Shown here one piece after another: positions 9,538 through 19,726 of a DNA stretch of 64,000 nt. Source of the stretch: Zychaea mexicana (Eukaryota > Mucoromycota > Mucoromycetes > Mucorales > Lichtheimiaceae). Both the position numbers and the translations under genes were made by a program. The notes under the pieces were generated by a model. That model was not told where the DNA came from. It ran no database searches and saw only the letters and a program-made list of their open reading frames with translations. Position 1 is the stretch's first letter. The number at the start of each line of letters is the position of its first letter. The stretch lies in NCBI RefSeq assembly GCF_025766255.1, contig NW_026516683.1, positions 1 to 64,000 on the forward strand, written 5' to 3'.

Positions 9538-12263
9538 TGTTGAATGCAGAAATTAAATTGCCTTTTCTAGCACGCTCACACTCATGCGCCCCAACAACAA
9601 GCGCGCCCAGGAGGAAAAAGCTGCCGAGGAAGCCCAAAAGGCAGAAACAGGCCAGACGCCTATCAGGGAAGCACCCCGCATTGTCTGGTTCAAGGCTACC
9701 GACAAGCGCGTGCCCTTGATTGCCATTCCCATCGAACAGGCACCGGCCGACTTTGTTGACAGCAGCGAGACCTATTCAAACCGTCTGTTTGTGGTAATGA
9801 ATCAAGCTGGATTTCGGGGCTGGGTGCTTAGGGTTGAACTGACAAGTAAGAAGAAGACCGGTGGGAATTGGTAAAAGCTGATATCTCCTAAATTTAGGGC
9901 TCCATTAAACGATGGCCTATCACATCGTTGCATCCATTCGGTACCTTGGAGCGCGAACTCGGCGCTATCGAGGACTTGGATATCCAGACCAAGGCCATTC
10001 TTGCCGACAACAACGTGACCGACACCGAGTTTTCTGAAGCAGTCAACGGCTGCTTGCCTGCGATTCCGTACCAGATCGAAGCAGAGACCTTGGAGAAGCG
10101 TCGTGAGATGAAGGATGTGAGAGTGTTCACTTTGGAAGCTGCAAATGCCGAGGGTAAGTAGGGGATGGGGTTTTGCCAAGCGTGTGTGTAATTAAAATTT
10201 CTGTAGCGTCGTCGGATATGAACTCTAACTCGTTTTGGATTCTCTTAGTGCTCGATAACGCCTTCTCCATTCAAAAGCTGGGCGACGATACATACGAAGT
10301 GGGTGTCCACGTAAGCGACGTGACCCATTTCATCAAGGCACATTCGCCTTTAGACAAGGAGGCCCGTGCGCGTGCTGTGCGTGTCGAACTGGTTCACAAG
10401 TCTGTTCCTATTCTTCCCCGCGAACTGACTGAACAAATTACCAACCTGATTCCCAACGAGCCAAGGTAGATCATCACGATCACACGCACGCTGTTACAAT
10501 GTCTTTGGAGAGATCTTCTGACATTCACACTTTCCTATCATCATCTAGACTTACTTTCTCCGTCGTGTGGAAGCTCAGCTCTGCTGGCAAGGTGCTCGAC
10601 ACTTGGTTTGGCAAGACCATCGTCAAGTATGCTACTACCTTTTCTTTTTACCTTTGTTCTTTCAAGTAATGGAAATCAGCCGTGTTGACATTATAATGTT
10701 GTTGAAAACAGGTCTTGTGCCAAGGTGTCGTACGAGGATGCTCAAAAGGTAATCGACAACCAAGTGATTGCATCGATTGCTGAAGACGATATCCGTACAG
10801 GTGTGGAGCAGGATATCCGCATGCTCTATGCCATTACTCAACAGCTCAACGAGGCTCGTCGTCACGCTGGCGGTATGGCCCAAATGCGCGATGAATTGGA
10901 CTTTGTCTTTAGCGAGCAGCGTGAGCCATTGTCCATCGGTATCAAGGCCAAGGACCACACTACCATCATCTCTGAGGAACTCTTGTTGCTTGCCAACCAA
11001 AGCGTTGCTCAAAAGATCTCCAGCCAGTTCCCTGAACAGGCGCTGTTGAGACGCCATGCACCGCCCAACGAACGCAAGATTGTAAGTTAACCAGTTATTG
11101 CGAGCAAAAGAAGGACACAGCAAACTAAACAGTGTCTTATATAGCGCGAATTGCAAGAATATGCAACCAAGCACTTGGGCGTGCCAATCGACATTTCATC
11201 TGCTAAAGCCATTGAAAGAACGATCGAGTCGATTCAAGACCCTCACCTCCGTAAGATCATGTCTATTATTGTACTCAAGACGCTCCAACCACCAAAGTAC
11301 TTCTGTACCGGCACCCTGGATATTATGAAGTACTCCCACTACGCACTCAATGTGCCCCTCTTTACCCACTTTACTTCCCCTTCCCGCCGCTTCACCGACT
11401 TGATTGTCCATCGCCAGCTCGAAACTGCATTGACTGGCGAGAAGCGCTTCTACCTCGACCGCGACACTGTCCAGAAACTGGCCCAGCACACCAATGTCAA
11501 GAAAGAAGCTGCGCTCTATGCCCGCGATCAGAGCCACATGCTGTTCTTGGCCGTCTACTTGAGCAAGCGCGGTGTCCACAAGCCCGACGCTGTGAATGGC
11601 GATCTCATTGTTGTTCGCAAGGAGGCTATTGTCGTGGCCGTCTCAGACCAGTACTTTGATGTCATGATCCCAAGCGTCAATCTCGAGCGTCGTATCCATC
11701 TGGCCAACTTGCCCGTCTGGCGCGCCAACTATGATGCTCAGAAGCGTCAATTGACCATGTTTTGGAAGAAGGGAATGGATACCACCACTGGCAAGCAGCG
11801 TCATTGGAGCTTGTCCGACGACGAAGATGATGATTTGGATGAAGATGCCTTGTTGGAAGAAATGCGGGAAGGTGGCTCGCCTCCCTCAACTGCTGTCCCC
11901 TCATCTGCATCGTCATCATCAGAAGCAGCAGCAGCAGCAACGACGACGTCGAACGGCACTACTACTACTACTACTACCACATCTACAGCATCTACACCAA
12001 CACCAAACGGTAGCGATGCTACTCAGCAGCAACAGCAGCAGGCAATCAACAATAATACCCAGCCTGTATCGATCACCCCCTCACCTTCAGTGTCGAAGCG
12101 TGCATCCATGCTCCATGCCCGTCTGTCTGACAGTACGGGCTACAGTACCGACCAAGGCACACAGACGATCCAAGCATTGGACAAGATCCAAGTTCTTGTT
12201 ACTGTTGAGATGATCAAGACTCCACCTCTTATCCGCATTTTGGGCGACAACCCTTACGCTTAA
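7709..12263 (+). CDS. SSD1: SSD1/Sts5-type RNA-binding protein (RNase II-like pseudonuclease)
   Basis: In yeast Ssd1 binds mRNAs, many for cell-wall proteins, and represses their translation under control of the Cbk1 kinase. Model: exons 7709-8795, 8930-9473, 9571-9793, 9898-10153, 10249-10465, 10549-10626, 10712-11081 and 11145-12263 (1297 aa, close to yeast Ssd1). The N-terminus is Q/S/N-rich with a polyQ run and a HQRSKSAI segment like the regulated motifs of the family. A cold-shock-like domain at about 405-475 contains RVNKRNRSDAYVS and SRDRNRALEGD. The RNB domain (about 640-1040) includes HFTSPSRRFTDLIVHR. The catalytic Asp cluster is not present: the matching stretch reads AEVLDNAFSI, consistent with a pseudonuclease. 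The C-terminal tail is low complexity. An upstream ATG at 7394 with a phase-0 GTAAGT intron (7475-7696) could add 31 residues; the Kozak-like context at 7709 favours the shorter start. Confidence 0.93.
9506..9536. repeat. (CA)n microsatellite in SSD1 intron
   Basis: About 15 CA dinucleotides inside the third intron of the SSD1 model (9474-9570), between the donor GTAAGT and the acceptor TTCTAG. Length variation here would change intron size only. Confidence 0.9.
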
Positions 12264-13073
12264 AGAGACGAAATGCCTTTTATCTAGGCGCACGAACACA
12301 AGGATATCTCTCTCTCTCTTATTCTCTTTACATAATTGCCTCCATTTGTAACTTTTTTTCTTTCTATTTTTGTTGTATTGAACCTACTTAGTGCTATTTA
12401 TCTCTTTTCTTTTTTGAACCACTACATATACAAACTGTGTATCTTTTACAAAGAAAATTTACGGGTCACCACATTTTTATATCCTCGTTGTATTTTACTA
12501 TCCCCCAACCAACCGATTTCTTTCTTTTCGTGTTATTTTTTTCCCTTTAAAAAACAAAATTTTTCCTGTAAAACTCGAATATATTATATATTTTTGATAT
12601 AAATGAAATGACGGTATGCCTTTTTATACCAAAGGTGTAGCACATAAAGTATGATCAATGATGCTATATCATGTAAAACGTTGGTAATAGTAAAATACGC
12701 ACACAACAAGTCTAGAGAGTTTGGTAATTTCAAGAATTGATCCAGAGATGCCCGTTGATAGCACGCTACGCTTTTCCCCTTTACATCCTTCGAGTATAAA
12801 CAATGGGAAGAAACGAGGTACGGTGCGTGGTCCGTGCTCATACCATTATCAGTAATGGAAATAGAACAAGGGGGCCCGCTTCTGCTGCGGTGCATTTTCC
12901 AGCGCAAAATGTCATGAAAGCTGCGCCTCACTTCTAACGAAAGGACTATGGATGCCATAGCACACAAGAAATTCGGTTTTTCCCACACACGTCCCCTTCT
13001 TTAGATATCGCCTTCACAGTGCCTCTCCATTACTTTGACACATACTACGAATAACCATAATAGCGAGAATCCT
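12264..13073. other. Intergenic: SSD1 3' UTR and hydrolase promoter
   Basis: T-rich downstream sequence of SSD1 (12300-12600) followed by the upstream region of the hydrolase. A 134-codon minus ORF at 12584-12988 has no recognisable domain and no ATG-proximal support; I regard it as chance. No repeat or RNA gene seen. Confidence 0.45.
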
Positions 13074-14430
13074 ATGACTAGTCAGCATCACCATTATCAC
13101 AACGTTCAACTTGAGCCATGCTTCCAAGAAGCCCTCGAGCACCAGCAGCTTCCCCCTGACTTTGTTCTGACACCTGAAGCGCTACGAGAAATTTTCTCAA
13201 GTGCTTCCTCGAATCCCAAGTGGATTCAGCGATTGCCTCCGGTGATCGAGCAGACATGGACCATTCCCAATAGTACTGGTAATGGCCCACCTATTCAACT
13301 GAGAATGACGCGACCCCCAGGTACTCAAAAGGTGACTTTACCTGTCATTATTTACTTGTAAGTTTTTTGTTTTTACATAAGATGTAATGGTCTACACCCC
13401 CACCATCTATCCACCCCTTTCTTTTTTTTCTACTATCGATACAAAACAGACTATGCGTAACTCAAGTTCAATTATCTGCTCGTATTAGACACGGTGGTGG
13501 ATGGGTGATCGGTGATGAAGTGACGCATTTACGCCCCAGGACCGAGGTAAAACAGCAGATAATGAACTTCTTTCTTCCATTTGGAAAGCTGTGCTACGCA
13601 GCGTTTAACATTAAAGAAGATACTTATCTACATATGATGTACTTGAAACAAACCTTGTCAATACTTAGCTCGCTGTTGCTGCACATGCTGCTGTCATTTT
13701 TGTACATTACAGCTTGGCCCCCGAGCACAAGTATCCGGTGGCACTCGAAGAATGCTACGATACCGTCATTTGGACAGCAAATGAAGCCAACGCTCGGTCC
13801 ATACATGTCGACCCGAGTAAACTAGTTGTCGCTGGCGATTCTGCAGGGGCCACCTTGGCTACAGCCATAACAAGTAAGCTCAATGTTTGTTCGCTCAACA
13901 AAAAATTGTATGCACATGCTTAACAAATCTGACATGTATTTTCTGAAATTGCAATGCATGTTTATTTAGTTCTGGCCAAACAGCGCCAATTCACCGGTAT
14001 CCGCGGGCAAATCTTATTTTATCCAGCCACAGATACAAATTTTGATACAGATTCATACAACAGGTTTGGAGAAGGTTATGATTTGACGCGAGAAATGATG
14101 CAATGGTTTTGGAATCATTATGTGCCTGATGATGTGGCAAGTCGACGAGAAATTCCTACTGTGGCGCCACTCAAAGCTTCCTTGGAAGAATTACGGGGTC
14201 TAACTCCTGCACTTGTCATAACGTGCGAAGCGGACGTGCTTGTGGATGAAGGAGAAGCGTATGCTCGTAAATTGTTAGCAGCAGGCGTGGATGTTACGGC
14301 GACTCGCATTCTAGGTACACTGCATGGATTTTTTGACATGCCATTTTTCGAATGCCGTGCCGCCATCACCGCGTTGGACCTGGCCGTTACCACTCTCCAT
14401 CGTATTTGGAATACAAAAAAGAGCCATTAG
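13074..14430 (+). CDS. Alpha/beta hydrolase, hormone-sensitive-lipase family (abhydrolase_3)
   Basis: Esterase or lipase-like serine hydrolase; physiological substrate unknown. Exons 13074-13357, 13489-13546, 13669-13873 and 13970-14430 give 335 aa, the usual size. The oxyanion-hole motif HGGGW is built across the first junction, followed by YSLAPEHKYP, the nucleophile elbow GDSAG, the acidic residue in CEADVLVDEG and the catalytic His in GTLHGF, so the triad is complete. The start is the first ATG of the open frame (13074); the frame upstream has none. No signal peptide or membrane segment, so a cytosolic enzyme is likely. The second exon is only 58 nt. Neighbours (SSD1 upstream, gene-poor DNA downstream) give no pathway hint. 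Confidence 0.9.
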
Positions 14431-16600
14431 TACCAGTGCTGATGCATAGCTTACAGTTTCGACTTATTGTATTTAAGACATAATTATGCATTTGTGATTA
14501 ATCCAACTTATTCCTTTGGGCTGTCAGAAACTGTATCATTTGTCAAATTACATATGAGCTATTCACTCTTCGTTTCTTGGTTTTACTGACTCTCTCTTTA
14601 AGCAACACAAGCCATTAGCTGTCTTGACTTGGTGGACCCATACATATCTATTTGTGAATAGGTAACAAGAACGCAACTTATTGCTCTAGCAAGCATCCAG
14701 AAGGTCGTTTAATGCCAAGCATTCAAATTCATTCACAATTTCAAACAGGGGTGCTTTGTCTGGTGTGTGAGCGATATAGAGAAGCATGGATATCACTTTA
14801 ATTAACGCATTGCAAAATACGAAACGCCGTTGAACTCATTTGTTGGGCGTCCAGCTACATCAAAAAGATGGGTAATAAGCGACAATCCTTATGACAGTAT
14901 TATACAGTTACAACTTAGTTTCCATAACAATGTGGCAAATCGCTATGTTTTATTTTTTAAGTTTCCCCACTCCTTATTTTTGGGAGAAGACTACGACCGT
15001 GTCAAAACGAACAGCAAAGAAGTGGGAAAGGATCGCATCGTTACAAACGCCAAAGTGTTTCATGCAGCTTTTACAGTAATTCTTGATTAGCCAACACAGC
15101 CCCACCCATATTATATTTTGAGCAGTTCAAACATTATTTTATCTTTATTATTGGTGAAATTGACATTAGCGGCAACATCCATCAGGTAATTTGCCAGTCA
15201 TTGTGATTCGATTGGAAGAGGAGTATAGGATAAATATAAAGGACGAGGGAGGATATCTTGAGCGGCATACCCATGTGTCCTACCACGATCACCACTTTCG
15301 ACTTGCAACATAGTATATCCAATTAGCCACCCTTTCTTTTCATTGACTAAAAAGCATCGAGTATATACATGTACCAAATATTTATTATATTTCTGAGGAA
15401 AATGGAGAAGCATATGCTATGTAATCGACTTTACACTGTGATATGTAGTATCAAATATAAAAAAGTCCAATGTCATTGCCCTCACCGGTGATTTGTGCTA
15501 CAAACAGAATGGATTAGTATAATTTTAACTTCTCTTTTTTTTTTGTATTTTTTTTTCATTATATGATTCTCTTCTTTTTTTTTCTTTTCTCTTTTTTTCT
15601 GTATTTTTTTCTCTTCATGATATATGAGGAAGTGGTATGGTATCGGACGGCACACACGGTTGTATCAAAGGATGACGGTCGTAGGCATGTTGGATGGTAG
15701 TTGATTATGTGTACGGAAGTCGCACTGTGAATGATTCATTGATAGCTTGATAACCTTCGTCATCGCCGATGCAAGGAGATACCAATGACCAGCTTGCTTT
15801 GTTTTGTTTTTTTGAGTGTGCAGGTAATATATCTTCGCGTAGAGCTCCTGTCAGTGTGAAAAAGTAAACATAATATTAGTGTTAGTGTCACTCGTATGTA
15901 AAGCTCTATTTTTACATGCCTGACGGATGACCCATTTTGTTTTTGCTTATTGCGAGCTCGTTTTTATGACTTTACGATTCTTTGCGCCTCTGTGGCAACA
16001 GGAACCAACGACTCTATGTGTAGATACAGGTAAACAACGTTAGACATATTTGATTCGATAAAGGCCTGCTGCATGCACAGTAGCAAAGCATGATCTTCTT
16101 ATCATTACCTGGCATATATGCTTTTTTGGTGAGCTCTTCTGCGCTGTTAGCTTTGATAAGCTAAGCCGACAGCAGGTTGTGATTTAGTTTGGATATCTTG
16201 GATGATCTTGTAAGGTCTTGACAGTGTGTTCGTCAGGAGATAGATTCGTCGTGAGAGTATTTTGAAAAGTGAAAAGAAGCTTTCGTGCCGATGCATCCCG
16301 CGTGTGCCGTCGAGGTGTTGTGTTGATTTACAAACGGGTATTTTTTTATAAACTACTAAAAACATACACTATTAGTTTTTCCAATCATTTGTTACACTTA
16401 CCACTCAATGAGGGGACGACTTGGAGCTGAAAAACAGAACATGTGTGATAAAACAACGAAAGAAAGAAAGAAATAGAAATTGGGAAAATATGGATTGTAG
16501 GTTCTTGTGACAGAAAGACCAAATGGATGATATTTTCGAAGGCAAAGGTTCTGTCTATTTTGTTAAAGTGTGTTATAGTTAGTATACTCGTCACATAGTA
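14431..16600. other. Gene-free stretch, T-rich
   Basis: No supported gene. Poly-T/pyrimidine runs occur at 15530-15610. Short ORFs (14830-15090 plus, 15198-15413 minus, 16147-16365 minus, 16385-16594 minus) have no domain and poor composition. An unannotated non-coding transcript cannot be excluded. Confidence 0.4.
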
Positions 16601-16617
16601 ACAGCGCTTCCTTAATC

Positions 16618-18045
16618 TTAACCTACCACATTATCTGCAGAATTCAAACATTTTTGATCGCGTATAATAGCGGTTTCACACGTCCAACGCACACGGCGGC
16701 CATTAGTCTTGTCGGTTTGGGATCCAGAATGAATCGTTTGATAACATCCAGTTCGACAGCTGTGCATGATCGAGCAGTAGCTCTTGAGCACGCATATGCC
16801 TCGATCATTGATAAGAGCATGACAGCTTCTTGTCACCGTGTTGACATTGTATGGTTTTTGTGGGTCTTGATAGCGATAGCCTCGGCGCTGCTGCTGCTGC
16901 TGCTGCTGCTGCTTGGCTTGGGAACTGCTGAAAACCGTGACCATTGCGTGTACCGCTTGTCTTAATTATTAAGGATAGCTGGATCGATTGTCCGTGTTGC
17001 TGGATTCGATGATGACCGCAATTATTGGATATGCTGCTTGCTTAGCAATGTTGGTGTTTGTCCTCGATGGGTTGCCGCCAAAAAACCCAATGACTGTTGA
17101 GTTTGTGGATCGTCTCAGCACAAAATAAGTTGGTTTGATACGAGCGATCTCCCTGGCTTGTTGTGTGTGCTGCGTGTCCAACGCTATATCTGTAGGCTTG
17201 TCATTTGTTGCCACCAGCCACTAGAAGACCCAAATGACATGTGTTTAAATTTTTCCGTGTGTTGACAGCTGGTATCTTCGGAATCGGGCTAATTGCTTGT
17301 ATGGCTGTGCGTGCTGCTGCTCCAGCGCTTGGTGGTTACTGCCACTTGTTGCCGCCGCCATCGAGTCGTAGGTGGTAGGTAGTCACGTAGATAAACGTTT
17401 CCATGCATTTTGTTGCGGTGTTGATTATTGATGGTGGCTCACCAGGATGGTCGTACCGTGTGTGCTCCTCAATTTTCTTGTTTCTTCATCGCTTGTTGCT
17501 TGTGGATGGGCCTTGACATGGTGTAGTCAGTCAGATGGGTTCTTGCTGTATCCAATGTTGAAAGGGGGTGCTCCGTCGCTTATTGTTGACCAACTTGGTA
17601 CACTTTGGGTCAATCCATTGTTTGTCGCATTCAAACTTGCTCGCTTGCTTGCTCCTGGTAACTGCAGCCTCACATAAGGGCCGCCAAACCCTATGTGCCT
17701 CCTCCATGGCCGAGTCCTTCTGCTTTCGCGCTTGAAGATGGATGGTGAAATTGACCATGTCCGTTGACTTGAGTGATAGAAAGAGACTGAAACATGGTCG
17801 TCCACGTTGGTTCAAGACTTGTGCGATCTTCAAAAAGATTTGTTATCCAGCTTCTCCTTGACTACCATTTGCCGCCTGAGGTTGAACTTGGTTGTCTGAT
17901 GACTTGTGAGATATATGGCAATCAGCTTGATAGTTGTCGCACTATTGCTAATCGTGATCGTGGGATTGATGTATCGATAGCCCCCGCAAGAAAGTCTTGT
18001 GCTTGTTAGGCGTCGCTGTCTTTTGCTCAAAGCATCGTTGATCAT
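16618..18045 (-). pseudogene. Possible decayed Q-rich coding region, unrecognised
   Basis: The minus strand shows several consecutive open blocks separated by stops: 17830-18045, 17527-17833, about 17260-17350, 16969-17214 and 16618-16944. They share Q/T/R-rich composition; the last has a polyQ run (CAG repeats at 16887-16915) followed by a Cys-containing stretch (SCHALINDRG and others). Base composition is more GC-rich than the flanks. Stops (for example the TAATAATTAA cluster at 16962-16971) break it, and I could not join the blocks by good splice signals. It may be a decayed gene or mobile element; the family is not recognised. Confidence 0.3.
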
Positions 18046-18411
18046 GCCAGTTTGGTCCAGGATTCAAAAGGTCGGTTTGACTTGGATCGATAGGTAGGGA
18101 CCAAAGCGGATGTTGGATCGACGCCGCTTGCTAAAATTGTCTTGTTTGTCCGAAGAAATTCACGTCCTGAGTATAGCCGACGGTATGCCAAAAACTTGAA
18201 ATGGTGCTACATTCTTGTGGATTGTCGTAGCATGGTACCTTTTTGTCGGAACGTCACAATGTTGTTTCGCCCGGTTAACATGGCAGCAGCAGCAGCAGCG
18301 ATTCACACGAAGATCAACACGATAAATACGCCCTTGGCTTCTTTGAGAGTCACTCGAGAGAGATAGGTTCGGACCGTTTGGATATCAGGCGCAACAAGAG
18401 CACCGGATTTT

Positions 18412-18800
18412 GCCGCCAAGGAACCAGTATCAAACCAAAGACGGGATTCTCCACTCCTCCAAGTGAAAAAGATTCCCTTGAACACCCAGGTTTCGCCTCC
18501 AAGAAACCAGGATCAAGCCAAAAACGGGATTCTCCACTCCTCCAAGTGGAAAAGATTCCCTTGAACACCCAGGTTTCGCCTCCAAGAAACCAGGATCAAG
18601 CCAAAGACGGGATTCTCCACTCCTCCAAGTGGAAAAGATTCCCTTGAACACCCAGGTTTCGCCTCCAAGAAACCAGCATCAAGCCAAAGACGGGATTCTC
18701 CACTCCTCCAAGTGGAAAAGATTCCCTTGAACACCCAGGTTTCGCCTCCAAGAAACCAGCATCAAGCCAAAGACGGAATTCTCCACTTTCCCGTGCGGAA
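18412..18800. repeat. 83-bp minisatellite
   Basis: Near-identical tandem copies with ACGGGATTCTCCAC recurring at 18441, 18524, 18607 and 18690 and as ACGGAATTCTCCAC at 18773, exactly 83 bp apart, plus a partial first copy from about 18412. The last copy diverges after about 18785. Since 83 is not a multiple of 3, each copy shifts frame; 65-78-codon ORFs are produced on the minus strand that end on the third pass. These ORFs look like a by-product of the repeat. Confidence 0.93.
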
Positions 18801-19726
18801 AAAGTTCCCTTGCCACAGGAAAATTTTTCCAAGCCGCCAAAGGCTGGCAGTAACCATCACTGGCACCACCCGCCAAAAGAAGGACAACCCCAGCTTCAGG
18901 TATCCAAAAAGCAAAAGTGCAAGGACGGGGTTGGACTTAGATGGCAATGACACCGAACTACTGGTGCCGGTGGGGGCTTCCAGGATAAGAAGGACGAGGA
19001 TAACTAGGCAGAGCATTCGGTAGCAGGGATTGAGGGAACGTTGCTCTAGTCACAAGGGCTTACGCAGGAACATCATCGCACATCAGCTGGAACAGACTAA
19101 ATGACAATCCTTGAGGAAGAGGGATAAAACCAGCGAAACTAGCTCCTATCCGTCTTCTCCATATCACATCCGACCTTTAGAAAAAGGTGCAGATGCGATA
19201 CGAAGAAGAGGAAAGGCAATAGAAGGATTTAGTTAGTGGAATCTTTTCTTAGATGCAAGAGCTTCCTTAATAAATAAATATGCCACAAGAATTTGTCAAA
19301 TGGTACATACCGTAATAACCACGAAAGCTTGCAAGCCTTGATTGCCATTTGTTGTCAAGAACCGCTGTGGATGTGCTTCGATGATGTTTCTGCTGCCTAT
19401 CTAGACCAGAGCATTGTTCCCCTCCCCACTACACTAGCTGTGCCATCCTCGCTATCCCCATGTGCCCCTCATACCCTTTCCACCCCCGGTGGCTGTAGCC
19501 CAGTGTCATATACCAATGCCGCGGTCATTTACCTCTGCTAGTGGGCCATCCACTGGGGTGCCTTCTAAAACCGCCCCGCCAGACGGTCGCCACACACACA
19601 GTGCAGCAGGCGGCAGCACGCACACAAAGGCCGCAGCAGCCCATGACCTATCTTTTTATATTTGATTAATAAGAGGCACGCATGCGAGATTCGAGCTAAT
19701 GATATTACATCCATTTATATTTACCT
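18801..19726. other. Unresolved region between minisatellite and repeat-rich gene
   Basis: On the minus strand 19540-19650 is open and Ala/Val/Pro-rich, bounded by an AAGATAG acceptor-like and a GTAAAT donor-like site, and another ACG/GTATGT donor lies near 19313. These could be extra 3' exons of the gene at 19727-22368 or unrelated. Nothing else is supported. Confidence 0.3.

Noticed and set aside
12584..12988. 134-codon minus ORF between SSD1 and the hydrolase
   Set aside because: No domain, no splice continuation, and located where UTR and promoter are expected.
18430..18832. Series of 65-78-codon minus ORFs with repeated FKGIFSTWRSGES-like text
   Set aside because: Produced by the 83-bp repeat cycling through frames; they stop in the third frame and have no flanking coding sequence.
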